64,000 nt of DNA, from the NCBI GenBank assembly GCA_037045265.1, contig JBAOHV010000030.1, forward strand, positions 55,135 through 119,134, in the 5' to 3' direction. The stretch's first letter is position 1, and each line of letters begins with the position of its first letter. The notes beneath the pieces are model-generated. The model did no database searches, was not told where the DNA came from, and saw only the letters and a list, made by a program, of their open reading frames with translations. Both the position numbers and the translations under genes were made by a program. Positions 28,889 through 36,490 of the stretch are shown here, in pieces. The DNA is from JBAOHV01 sp037045265. Lineage in GTDB: Bacteria > Actinomycetota > Acidimicrobiia > Acidimicrobiales > Microtrichaceae.

Positions 28889-29716
28889 GTGCTCGGACCA
28901 CGCGAAGTGGCGGAGCTGCTCACGGCGCACGGCCTGGACGCTCGACGGTCGCTGGGGCAGAACTTCGTCGTCGACCCCGGCACCGTCGAGCACATCGCTG
29001 CACTCGCCGGAGTCGGCCCCGATGACCACGTGGTCGAGGTGGGTCCGGGACTCGGTTCGTTGACCCTGGCGCTGGCAGCGACAGGCGCCAGCGTGGTCGC
29101 GGTCGAGAAGGACCGCCAGCTGCTTCCGGTGCTCGAGTCGGTGCTGGAGTCCCGTGGCGCCGACCTGGTCGAGGTGGTCGAGGCGGATGCGCTCGACCTC
29201 GACTGGTCCGAGCTCCTCGGCTCTCGGAGCACGGGGGAGTGGGCGCTGGTGGCGAACCTCCCCTACAACGTCGCCGTGCCGATCCTCATGTCGATCCTCG
29301 AACGGGCACCGCAGGTGGGTCGAGCGGTTGTCATGGTGCAGAAGGAGGTCGCCGAGCGACTGGTGGCGGGTCCCGGTGGCCGCACCGTCGGGATCCCGTC
29401 GATCCGGGTCGCGTGGTGGGCACGTGCCGAGATCCTCGGTACCGTCGATCCCGAGGTGTTCGTGCCCCGACCCCGGGTGACGTCCGCCCTGGTCGGAATC
29501 ACCCGTCACGCCCCGCCGCGCGACGACGTGGACCCGACTGCGGTGTTGGAGCTGGCAGCCACGGCATACCGCCAACGACGCAAGATGCTTCGGTCGACCA
29601 TCGGATCGATCGTGTCCGCGGACGAGTTCGAACGAGCCGGGATAGACCCGCAGCTGCGACCGGAGCAGCTCTCGGTCGCCGACTGGGCGGACCTGCAGGC
29701 GGCACGCCGGCGTTAG
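28889..29716 (+). CDS. rsmA: 16S rRNA (adenine1518/1519-N6)-dimethyltransferase KsgA
   Basis: 275 residues from GTG 28889, one base after the previous stop; a GTG at 28853 is possible. SAM-binding motifs: RRSLGQNFVVDPGTVEHI, VVEVGPGLGSLTLALA, VVAVEKDRQLLPVL. The catalytic NLPYNVAVPIL is present, as is VVMVQKEVAERLVAGPGG with VFVPRPRVTSALVGI. It dimethylates two adjacent adenines near the 3' end of 16S rRNA. The downstream ispE promoter overlaps its stop. Confidence 0.95.
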   Translation: MLGPREVAELLTAHGLDARRSLGQNFVVDPGTVEHIAALAGVGPDDHVVEVGPGLGSLTLALAATGASVVAVEKDRQLLPVLESVLESRGADLVEVVEADALDLDWSELLGSRSTGEWALVANLPYNVAVPILMSILERAPQVGRAVVMVQKEVAERLVAGPGGRTVGIPSIRVAWWARAEILGTVDPEVFVPRPRVTSALVGITRHAPPRDDVDPTAVLELAATAYRQRRKMLRSTIGSIVSADEFERAGIDPQLRPEQLSVADWADLQAARRR

Positions 29717-29719
29717 TCT
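29714..29719 (+). promoter_or_regulatory. -10 box TAGTCT for ispE
   Basis: TAGTCT starts on the ksgA stop codon and ends 7 nt before GTG 29727; no SD is present. Confidence 0.45.
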
Positions 29720-29726
29720 GCCGCCC

Positions 29727-30443
29727 GTGCGCACCGATCTGTTCGCCCCGGCGAAGCTGACCATCTCGCTGCGTGTCACGGGCGTCCGTGACGACGGCTA
29801 CCACCTGATAGATGCCGAGATGGTCTCGCTCGACTTCGGCGACCTGCTCGAGCTCGACGAAGGCGGCGACACGGTGACGGTGATCCGCGCCGGTACGGAG
29901 TCACCGGCGGACGCCGACGACCTGGTCACCCGTGCCCTCGCCATGACCGGCCGCAGCGTCGGCGTGCGTCTGCACAAGAGGGTTCCTGCGGGGGCAGGAC
30001 TGGGAGGCGGCAGCTCGGACGCCGCAGCGATCCTGCGATGGGCGGGCGTGACCGACCCCGAGCAGGCCGTGCAGCTGGGAGCCGATGTCGCCTTCTGCCT
30101 GAGCGGCGGCCGGTCCCGAGTGCGGGGGATCGGCGAGCAGATCGAGCCTCTGGCCCACGTGGAGCGGACGTTCACCCTCTACACGCCGGCGCTGCACTGC
30201 TCTACACCGGTCGTCTACCGCCGTTGGGACGCGTTGGGAGGACCTGTGGGAGACCACGGCAACGACCTGGAACCGGCCGCCCTGGCGGCATACCCGGAGC
30301 TGGCTCGCCACCGTGACCGTTTCGCAGACGCGACGGGGCAGAGGCCGCGCCTGGCGGGAAGTGGATCGACGTGGTTCGTGGAAGGGGCGTTCGAAGGCGA
30401 GGGCCACGTCGTGGCCACGACCATCCGAGCACTGGGCAGTTGA
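29727..30443 (+). CDS. ispE: 4-diphosphocytidyl-2-C-methyl-D-erythritol kinase IspE
   Basis: 238 residues, 40-60 shorter than typical IspE. The three GHMP motifs are present: APAKLTISLRVTGVRDDGYHLI, the ATP loop VPAGAGLGGGSSDAAAIL, and the C-terminal PRLAGSGSTWFV. The missing length is in the variable middle and end, not in the motifs. It phosphorylates CDP-ME in the non-mevalonate isoprenoid pathway. The position after ksgA is conserved in actinobacteria. Confidence 0.92.
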   Translation: MRTDLFAPAKLTISLRVTGVRDDGYHLIDAEMVSLDFGDLLELDEGGDTVTVIRAGTESPADADDLVTRALAMTGRSVGVRLHKRVPAGAGLGGGSSDAAAILRWAGVTDPEQAVQLGADVAFCLSGGRSRVRGIGEQIEPLAHVERTFTLYTPALHCSTPVVYRRWDALGGPVGDHGNDLEPAALAAYPELARHRDRFADATGQRPRLAGSGSTWFVEGAFEGEGHVVATTIRALGS

Positions 30444-30484
30444 GCACTGGGCCCAGCAGCTCCTCGCCGGCTTTCAGCAGTCGG

Positions 30485-30586
30485 TTACTTGCCGCGAGCC
30501 CTGCGCTGATGACGCGTACGCCTCAGCAACTTCTTGTGCTTCTTCTTCCGCATGCGCTTACGGCGCTTCTTGATGAGTGAGCCCAT
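30485..30586 (-). CDS. Small ribosomal protein bS22 homologue (AURKAIP1/COX24 domain)
   Basis: 33 residues, extremely basic, beginning MGSLIKKRRKRMRKKKHKKL and ending RRTRHQRRARGK. This nearly matches the mycobacterial bS22 protein found near the decoding centre of the small subunit. Its stop is 41 nt from the convergent ispE stop. A sigma70-like promoter at 30597-30626 would give a leader of only a few bases. It is one of two micro ribosomal proteins in this window. Confidence 0.9.
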   Translation of the reverse strand: MGSLIKKRRKRMRKKKHKKLLRRTRHQRRARGK

Positions 30587-30596
30587 GGCGATGCGG

Positions 30597-30626
30597 ACTC
30601 TACGGCGCGGCCGTGCTCCGACTCAA
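30597..30626 (-). promoter_or_regulatory. Promoter for bS22: TTGAGT-N18-TAGAGT
   Basis: On the minus strand TTGAGT (30621-30626) and TAGAGT (30597-30602) are separated by 18 nt, and TAGAGT is 10 nt before ATG 30586. It is one of the few leaderless-type sites here with a recognisable -35. Confidence 0.55.
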
Positions 30627-30671
30627 GATGACCGGTCTGTCGGCCGGATTCTTTCGCGGAGTGAGCGCCGG

Positions 30672-30697
30672 TACACTGCAACGTCGGCCCAGGGCCG
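30672..30697 (+). promoter_or_regulatory. -10 box TACACT and leader hairpin of the Wzz-like gene
   Basis: TACACT at 30672-30677 is followed at 30685-30697 by CGGCCC-A-GGGCCG, a short leader hairpin. AAGGAG at 30736-30741 precedes ATG 30755. This gene therefore has a real untranslated leader of about 70 nt, unlike most neighbours. Confidence 0.4.
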
Positions 30698-30754
30698 AAG
30701 GGAAGGGCAGCAACGGGTGGTCCAGCTGACCCGAGAAGGAGACGAGCGGTCCAC

Positions 30755-32102
30755 ATGACTCCGATGCGCACATCGCCGAACGCGGTCGCCACGCACGTGC
30801 AGGAGCCTGTTCCGGCCACCGAGATGCGGCGTTCGGCACGGCTGAGTCGGCGCCAGGCGATGATCGTGGCTCTCTCGCGCGGTTCTGGTGGGGGCGCTCG
30901 CCGGAGCGCTCGCCGCCGCCAATCCGCCGCAGTACAAGACCACCCGCTCGATCATCGCGGTGTCCGGGACCAACCCGACCGACAGCGAGGTGCTCAACCG
31001 GGCGCTCGAGTCGATCGTCAAGTCGAAGGGTCTGGCCGCCGCGGTCAAGGAGCGCGGAGACCTGCCCCAGTCGATCGACCAGATCAGCGCCATGATCAGC
31101 ACCGACCGCTCGCCCGAGTCGCCGTTCATGGACATCATCGTCACGAACCCGGACAAGGCGGTCTCCGAGCAGGTCTCTGCCCAGGTGATACCGGCGCTGT
31201 ACTCGGTGTTCAACGACGCCCAGAGCGACATCCCCGTCGAGCAACGGATCCAGGGCCCCATCTTCCAGGAGCTGTTCAACCGTCCGCTGCAGAGCACAGC
31301 CAGCTTCCCCGTGTGGTTCGCGGTGCTGTTCGGTGCCCTCCTCGGAGGCCTCGTCCCGTTCCTGACATTCCTGGTGCTCAACCTGCGGCGCCCGGTGGTC
31401 GAGTCCGCCCAGGACATCACCGACGCGCTCGACCTGCCGATCCTGGCCAAGGTGCCGGCACTCGGCGCCAGGGGAGCCAATCCGCAGGACTCGGTGTCGG
31501 GGGTCGTGGCGGCGGTCGAGCGACTCAGCCTGAACGAGCCGGTGCACCGGCTGGTGCTGGTGGGGTCGGGCGCCGGGGTGGAGCGAGCCGAGCTGTCGCT
31601 CGCGTTGGCGTGCACGATCGCCCGCAGCTTCGGCCAGCCGGTGGCGCTGATAGACGCTGACCTGGACCAGGGGGTCCTCACCGGTCTGCTGCGCACCCAC
31701 GATGTCGCCGGCCTGGCCGAGTGCCTGGCAGGACACCTGGAGCCGGAAGCAGCGTTGCTGTCGGTGAACGGCGCCCAGCTGCCTCCGTCGGTCCAGGACC
31801 TTCGTGCGCCCGACGGCATGGTCCGCTTCCTGCCGGCCGGAGTCGACACGAGTCGCAACGTGTTGCGGATGCGCTCGACATTCCACCGGGTGCTAGAAGG
31901 GCTCGCAGGCCGCTACGTGATCGTGGTCAACGGTCCACGGCTGCCCGGGCCCGTGCCCACGTCGCAGCTCCTGTCGCTGGCCGATGCCACGCTCATGGTC
32001 GTCACCGAGGGCGAGACGCCGCTCAACGACGCACGCTCGGCCGGTGATGCATTGCGGTCGTTCAGCACCGGCGCATCCGGTGTGATCGTCCTACGTCGCT
32101 GA
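30755..32102 (+). CDS. Wzz/BY-kinase-like polysaccharide co-polymerase with degenerate P-loop (one frameshift)
   Basis: About 448 residues after removing one extra G near 30880, which joins RRQAMIVALSR to VLVGALAGALAAANPP. Two helices (the one at the frameshift, and FPVWFAVLFGALLGGLVPFLTFLVL) flank a ~140-residue external domain, the Wzz layout. The C-terminal ~230 residues have the BY-kinase/ParA fold with Walker A' PVALIDADLDQGVL. The P-loop position is LVLVGSGAGVERAELSLALA, without the GKT/S lysine. No terminal tyrosine cluster is seen. It is probably a structural or nucleotide-sensing co-polymerase, not an active kinase (inference). The flippase gene follows after 3 nt. Confidence 0.85.
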
Positions 32103-32105
32103 CAG

Positions 32106-33572
32106 ATGGCGGAATCGGATCCGTCCGAGCAGTCCGTAGGGACGGCGGCATCACGGGGCTTCCTCTGGGCGAACGTCGGTGTCGCGACCCGCTACATGTC
32201 GGCGCTCGTGCTGGCGGCAGTGCTCGCCAGGGTGCTGGAGCCGACCGAGTACGCGGTGATGGTCACGCTCATGGTGCTGACCTACTACCTGGACAACGCG
32301 CTCGACATGGGTCTGGGCGCGGCGCTGGTCTACGAGCAGGAGGAGGGCATCACCCGCCGGGTGCAGGTCGCGTTCACCGCGACGCTCGGCATCACGGTCG
32401 TGCTGGCCACGCTGACCCTGCTCGCAGCGCCTGTCGTCACCGGGTACTTCAAGCTGCCCGGCTACACGACGGTCTTCCGGCTCCTGGCGGTCGTCGTGAT
32501 CATGTCCGGCTGCACCGCCATCCCCTGGTCGCTGTTCGTGCGCTCGATGGACTTCAAGTCCCGCGCGGTCGTCGAGGTCGTGCGTGACCTGACGCGTTTC
32601 GTGCTGACTATCTCGCTCGCCCTGGCGGGGTTCGGCGCATGGGCGGTGTTGGTGGGCCTGCTCGGCGCCTACTTCGCGTGGATGACGCTGACCTGGTTCT
32701 TCATGCGGTTCCGGCCGAACTTCTCGTGGGACCTGACGATCGCCAAGGAGCTGTTCGCCTACGCATGGCGGATGGCGGGGTCGCGGCTGCTCGGGGTGCT
32801 GTCCCTAAACGGCGACTACGTCGTGGTGGGCAACCGTCGCCCCGACCAGTATCCGCAGTACTACCAGGCGTTCCGTCTGCCCGAGTTCGTGCTGGGCGCC
32901 CAGCTCAACGCCATGTCCGCGGTGCTGTTCCCCATGTACTCGCGCATCCGTGCCGAGGGGAAGATGGAGATGCGCGACGCCCTGTACAAGGCTTTGCGAC
33001 TGGTGGCGCTGTTCTCTCTCCCTGTGGGTGTCGGCCTGGCGTTGGTGGCACGAGACGCGATCGGGCTGATGTACGGCCTGGACGGGGCCAGCGCCGATGT
33101 GGCGGCATCGACGATGGAGGTGCTCTCCATCGCCGGCTGCTTCGCCGGTCTCGGATTCGCCACCGGCGATCTGCTCTTCGCCATCGGGCGTCCCGGTGTG
33201 ATGGTCCGGATCAACGCGGTCATGGTGCCCGTGATGATCGTGGCGATGTGGTTCGCCGCACCGTACGGCGTCGTCTGGGTGGCAGTGGTGCACCTGGTGG
33301 TCGCAGCGGTGTTCACCGTCATCCGCCAGCTGATCGTCGACCGGATCGTCGACGCATCGACGCGCAGCGTGCTGGCTGCGTTGGTTCCGGGACTCGCCGT
33401 CACTGCCGGAGTGCTGGTGGCTGCTCTACCGGTACGGCTGTCGACCGGGGGCGGGTTCGTCTCGATGTTGCTGATCGTGCTCGCCGGTGGCGCCGGCGGC
33501 CTGGTGGCGGTGGGTCTCAGCCGGGGTGCGCGCGCGGAGATCACCGACCTGATCGCCAAGGTCCGCGGCTGA
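32106..33572 (+). CDS. Polysaccharide flippase (Wzx / MATE-like oligosaccharide flippase)
   Basis: 488 residues with about fourteen helices from ~30 to 475. N-terminal ASRGFLWANVGVATRYMSALVLAAVLARVLEPTEYAVM is the standard Wzx start. LFVRSMDFKSRAVVEVVRDLTRF and PEFVLGAQLNAMSAVLFPMYSRI are also family-typical. Role: flips undecaprenol-linked repeat units across the membrane. It is 3 nt after the Wzz-like gene, so one operon. Its stop lies inside a palindrome shared with the convergent gene. Confidence 0.9.
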   Translation: MAESDPSEQSVGTAASRGFLWANVGVATRYMSALVLAAVLARVLEPTEYAVMVTLMVLTYYLDNALDMGLGAALVYEQEEGITRRVQVAFTATLGITVVLATLTLLAAPVVTGYFKLPGYTTVFRLLAVVVIMSGCTAIPWSLFVRSMDFKSRAVVEVVRDLTRFVLTISLALAGFGAWAVLVGLLGAYFAWMTLTWFFMRFRPNFSWDLTIAKELFAYAWRMAGSRLLGVLSLNGDYVVVGNRRPDQYPQYYQAFRLPEFVLGAQLNAMSAVLFPMYSRIRAEGKMEMRDALYKALRLVALFSLPVGVGLALVARDAIGLMYGLDGASADVAASTMEVLSIAGCFAGLGFATGDLLFAIGRPGVMVRINAVMVPVMIVAMWFAAPYGVVWVAVVHLVVAAVFTVIRQLIVDRIVDASTRSVLAALVPGLAVTAGVLVAALPVRLSTGGGFVSMLLIVLAGGAGGLVAVGLSRGARAEITDLIAKVRG

Positions 33573-33582
33573 GATCTCAGCC
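33567..33582. terminator. 16-base palindrome containing both convergent stop codons
   Basis: GGCTGAGATCTCAGCC is a perfect palindrome. The TGA of the flippase (33570-33572) and the TCA (stop) of the acetyltransferase (33577-33579) are its mirror-image halves. It folds as a 6-bp stem with a GATC loop on either strand. It is a candidate compact bidirectional terminator; the 6-bp stem is weak. Confidence 0.4.
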
Positions 33583-34683
33583 GTCGACGCGACCCGGTCT
33601 GGCCCTGTCGTGCTTGCGTGCACGGGCTCTGGTGGCGAGCACCGCCAGCGGTCCCTTGTCCATGACGCAGTGCACGACCTCACGGCGGTCGGTGGCCCAG
33701 TCGTCCTTGTAGGTCTCGTCGCCGCGCAACAGGTCGTACTCGAGCGCGCCGGCCTCGGCGGTCGAGCGGATGACGTGGGCCCGCACGACGGACCCGCAGC
33801 CTCGCCACTCGCGATCGGTGCGGCGACCCGCCTGGTAGAACCCGACGCGGCCGCCCAGGACCAGGTCAACCTCCACCGCCACCGTGTCGTCGTGCTCGTC
33901 GCGCAGGACATACAGCGCGACGTCCCCGCGTGCCGCGCCTGCGGCAAGGGCGCAGCGGCACCGTTCCCAGCCCTTGAGGAAGGGAGAGCCGTCGGCCCAG
34001 CGGTGGTCGTGCAGGCGCGCGAGGTCGTCGAGCGCCGCGCCGATGTCGTCGGCGTCGACGAGCTCGACGTGGGCTCCGGCGCGTTCGAAACGACGGGCGG
34101 AGCGCGAGACGGTGCTGCGCACCTTGCCCGGACGCGCTGCCAGGTACTCATCCGAACCCGACGAGAGGTCGGCGTAGGGAGCGGCGACCCGGTCGGTCTC
34201 GTGGGGAGCGAGGAGGGCGGCGAGAGTCCCGTCCGCGGCGAGGCCGTCGAGATCGATGACCCGCTGCCCCCGTCGTTGCAGCCAGGATGCCACGGCCCGG
34301 GCGACCGCCCGATGGTGCTCCCGGGTGGCGATCAGGTCCAGGTGGTCGGGTGCGAGCACTCCTTGACCGAGCGAACGGACCCTCTCGACCGACAGCGGAC
34401 CGATGCCGATGCGGTCGACCTCGAACACCGCGCCGCCGACGAGCTCGTCGCCGACGGTGCAGACGATCACCGTCGGAGTTCCCGTGGCCGCGTGCTCGAT
34501 CCACCAGCTGCGCAGGAAGGGCGAGGGTAGCGGCTGGGCCTCGACGAGGCGGTCCCAGGCATCCTGGAACTCCCCGAGCCAGGTCACGACCCGGGTCCTG
34601 ACGGGCGCTTCGTCACGCTCTGTGGTGGGCGTCGGCATCGGCGGAGTGTGTCTCACGCGTATCTCCCAGGCAACCGCCGACAT
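33577..34683 (-). CDS. GNAT superfamily acetyltransferase (BioF2-like/CelD-type)
   Basis: 368 residues from ATG 34683; ATG 34638 (MPTPTTERDE) is also plausible. Two tandem GNAT-like halves are seen. The first has SPFLRSWWIEHAATGTPTVIVCTVGDELVGGAVFEVD. The second has KVRSTVSRSARRFERAG, ALYVLRDEHDDTVAVEVDLVLGGRVGFYQAG and a terminal LEYDLLRGDETYKDDWATDRRE, the hallmark of the CelD/BcsL and FemAB-like class. Such proteins sit in polysaccharide loci and transfer acyl or aminoacyl groups. It lies convergent to the flippase and divergent from the UndP-sugar transferase. Confidence 0.85.
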   Translation of the reverse strand: MSAVAWEIRVRHTPPMPTPTTERDEAPVRTRVVTWLGEFQDAWDRLVEAQPLPSPFLRSWWIEHAATGTPTVIVCTVGDELVGGAVFEVDRIGIGPLSVERVRSLGQGVLAPDHLDLIATREHHRAVARAVASWLQRRGQRVIDLDGLAADGTLAALLAPHETDRVAAPYADLSSGSDEYLAARPGKVRSTVSRSARRFERAGAHVELVDADDIGAALDDLARLHDHRWADGSPFLKGWERCRCALAAGAARGDVALYVLRDEHDDTVAVEVDLVLGGRVGFYQAGRRTDREWRGCGSVVRAHVIRSTAEAGALEYDLLRGDETYKDDWATDRREVVHCVMDKGPLAVLATRARARKHDRARPGRVDG

Positions 34684-34782
34684 GTCGTGGCGTCGACCGT
34701 GGTGTCTGCAGTTGCGATGACACTGAAGTCGACCGGGGGTGAATTGCTCAGGCCGGAAGGGTGAACATCGGTCGGGAGACCC

Positions 34783-34811
34783 TTGACGGTGGCGGCAGTC
34801 ACACGTTTACT
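34783..34811 (+). promoter_or_regulatory. Promoter TTGACG-N17-TTTACT for the UndP-sugar transferase operon
   Basis: TTGACG (34783-34788) and TTTACT (34806-34811) are separated by the optimal 17 nt, the best sigma70-type promoter in the window. Predicted start is near 34818, giving a ~100-nt leader before ATG 34922. The rest of the 34684-34921 gap shows no other clear signal. Confidence 0.65.
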
Positions 34812-34818
34812 TGTGTGA
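34799..34818 (+). promoter_or_regulatory. Inverted repeat TCACAC-N8-GTGTGA over the -10 box (operator candidate)
   Basis: Perfect 6-base arms TCACAC and GTGTGA are spaced by GTTTACTT, so the whole -10 hexamer lies inside the repeat. A dimeric regulator bound here would block polymerase. The half-sites are in the opposite order to the CRP consensus. Confidence 0.45.
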
Positions 34819-34921
34819 GCGCACGGCGGGGTCGATCAGGGGACGGCTTCGGCGGGCGCGGCGGCGGATCTGAGTCTCGTAGTGGGCGCATCCGGTAGCT
34901 GAGGGTGATTGGGGCTTCTTA

Positions 34922-36490
34922 ATGTTGCGTTATTCCGAGACTGACGAGATGGCCGCCGGCGGGCGCGTCATCCCGCTCCAGTACAAGGGAAGTGGTGGTG
35001 CGGGGCGTGGTACCACGAGCCAGGGGCCCGCGGGGCGTGACCTCGTCGCGCCGCTGCTGATCGACCTGAGGCGTCCTGACGAAGGCCCGGTCCTGATCCG
35101 CGAGCCACGCAGCGCGGTGCCCCAGCAGGAGCGACGTGCGGTCGGTCGGCTGCTGGGTCTGTTCGGCCATGCCCTCGACTGCGTCTCACTGATCACGCCG
35201 TTGGTCGTCGCCGGCCTGCTGAGGCCCGAGCAGAGGGTGAATCCCTTCGTGATTGTCCTGTTCGGTCTGGTCGGCATGGTCCTGCTGTGGCCCACCGCCC
35301 GTCGTGGACGCCTCGTGGTGGTTCCCAGCGAGGGCCTGGTGAACATCGCCGCCCGGGTGGCACTGGCCCCGATCGCCACGCTCGTCATCGTCTCGCTCGC
35401 CCAGTCGGACTCGGTGTTGGTCGAGGGCAAGCTGCTGAACGTTCTCGCGGTCGTGTGGATCATCGTCGCGACCATTCCGTTCATACTTCTCGGCCGGATC
35501 ATCACCTACCGGCTGGTGAAGGTCGCCCGCTCCCGCGGCTACGACCTGGAAGACACGCTCATCATCGGGACCGGCCCTGTCGCCCTCGAGATCGCCCAGT
35601 CGCTCGCCGACAACCCGGAGTTCGGACTGGTGCCGTGCGGGTTCGTCGACCGCTACGACGACGCAGCACCGCTGCCCGTCGTCGGGCGGCCCGAGCACCT
35701 CCCCGAGATCCTCCGCCTGACCCGGGTCGGGCACGTGATCCTGGCCTTCGGCGCGGCGGACGATCCAGAGCTCGTCGGGATCGTCCGGCGATGCCACAAC
35801 CTGCCCGTCCAGTTCTACGCCGTGCCGAGGCTGTTCGAGCTCGGCGTCTCGGCCGACGACATCTGCCACGAGCTGTCGGGCCTGCCCCTCATCCCGCTGC
35901 GCCGCCCCGACGCCACCTCGAGCTCTTGGAGGGCCAAGCGGGCGCTCGACGTCGTTGCCTCCGCCGGGCTGATCATGCTCGTGTCGCCGATCCTGGTCGG
36001 CTGCGCACTCGCGGTGAAGTTCACCAGCCGCGGCCCGATCTTCTTCCGCCAGGTCCGTGTCGGGCTGGGTGGCCGCCCGTTCGAGATCCTCAAGTTCCGC
36101 ACCATGAAGGTCAACGACGACTCTGCCACGCAATGGTCGGTCCAAGGCGACGACCGGGTCACCTCGGTCGGCCGCTTCCTGCGTCCTTCGCACCTCGACG
36201 AGCTGCCGCAGCTGTTCAACGTTCTGCGCGGCGACATGTCGCTCGTCGGGCCGCGCCCGGAACGGCCGCACTTCGTGGAGCAGTTCGGCGAGGAGATCGA
36301 CAGCTACCACTTCCGTCACCGTGTGCCAGTCGGGCTCACCGGGTGGGCGCAGGTGAACGGCTACTGGGGTGACACCAGCATCGAGACCAGGGTGCGGTTG
36401 GACAATCGCTACATCGAGAACTGGTCCCTGTGGCGTGACCTGCTGATCGGGTTGCGGACCATCCCCACCCTCCTCGGCAAGCATCGGTGA
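34922..36490 (+). CDS. Undecaprenyl-phosphate sugar-1-phosphate transferase (polyprenyl glycosylphosphotransferase)
   Basis: 522 residues. The N-terminal half has four to five helices and a Rossmann-like CoA-binding/nucleotide domain (EDTLIIGTGPVALEIAQSLADNPEFGL...VPCGFVDRY). A fifth helix (VVASAGLIMLVSPILVGCALAV) precedes the catalytic bacterial sugar transferase domain. That domain contains KFTSRGPIFFRQVRVGLGGRPFEILKFRTM, LDELPQLFNVLRGDMSLVGPRPERP and GLTGWAQVNG, the invariant motifs. It transfers sugar-1-phosphate to undecaprenyl phosphate, the first step of repeat-unit assembly. Promoter and operator are at 34783-34818. The GT2 gene overlaps its stop. Confidence 0.93.
   Translation: MLRYSETDEMAAGGRVIPLQYKGSGGAGRGTTSQGPAGRDLVAPLLIDLRRPDEGPVLIREPRSAVPQQERRAVGRLLGLFGHALDCVSLITPLVVAGLLRPEQRVNPFVIVLFGLVGMVLLWPTARRGRLVVVPSEGLVNIAARVALAPIATLVIVSLAQSDSVLVEGKLLNVLAVVWIIVATIPFILLGRIITYRLVKVARSRGYDLEDTLIIGTGPVALEIAQSLADNPEFGLVPCGFVDRYDDAAPLPVVGRPEHLPEILRLTRVGHVILAFGAADDPELVGIVRRCHNLPVQFYAVPRLFELGVSADDICHELSGLPLIPLRRPDATSSSWRAKRALDVVASAGLIMLVSPILVGCALAVKFTSRGPIFFRQVRVGLGGRPFEILKFRTMKVNDDSATQWSVQGDDRVTSVGRFLRPSHLDELPQLFNVLRGDMSLVGPRPERPHFVEQFGEEIDSYHFRHRVPVGLTGWAQVNGYWGDTSIETRVRLDNRYIENWSLWRDLLIGLRTIPTLLGKHR

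Noticed and set aside
34799..34818. CRP binding site
   Set aside because: The half-sites are in the reverse order (TCACAC...GTGTGA rather than TGTGA...TCACA) and the spacing differs.
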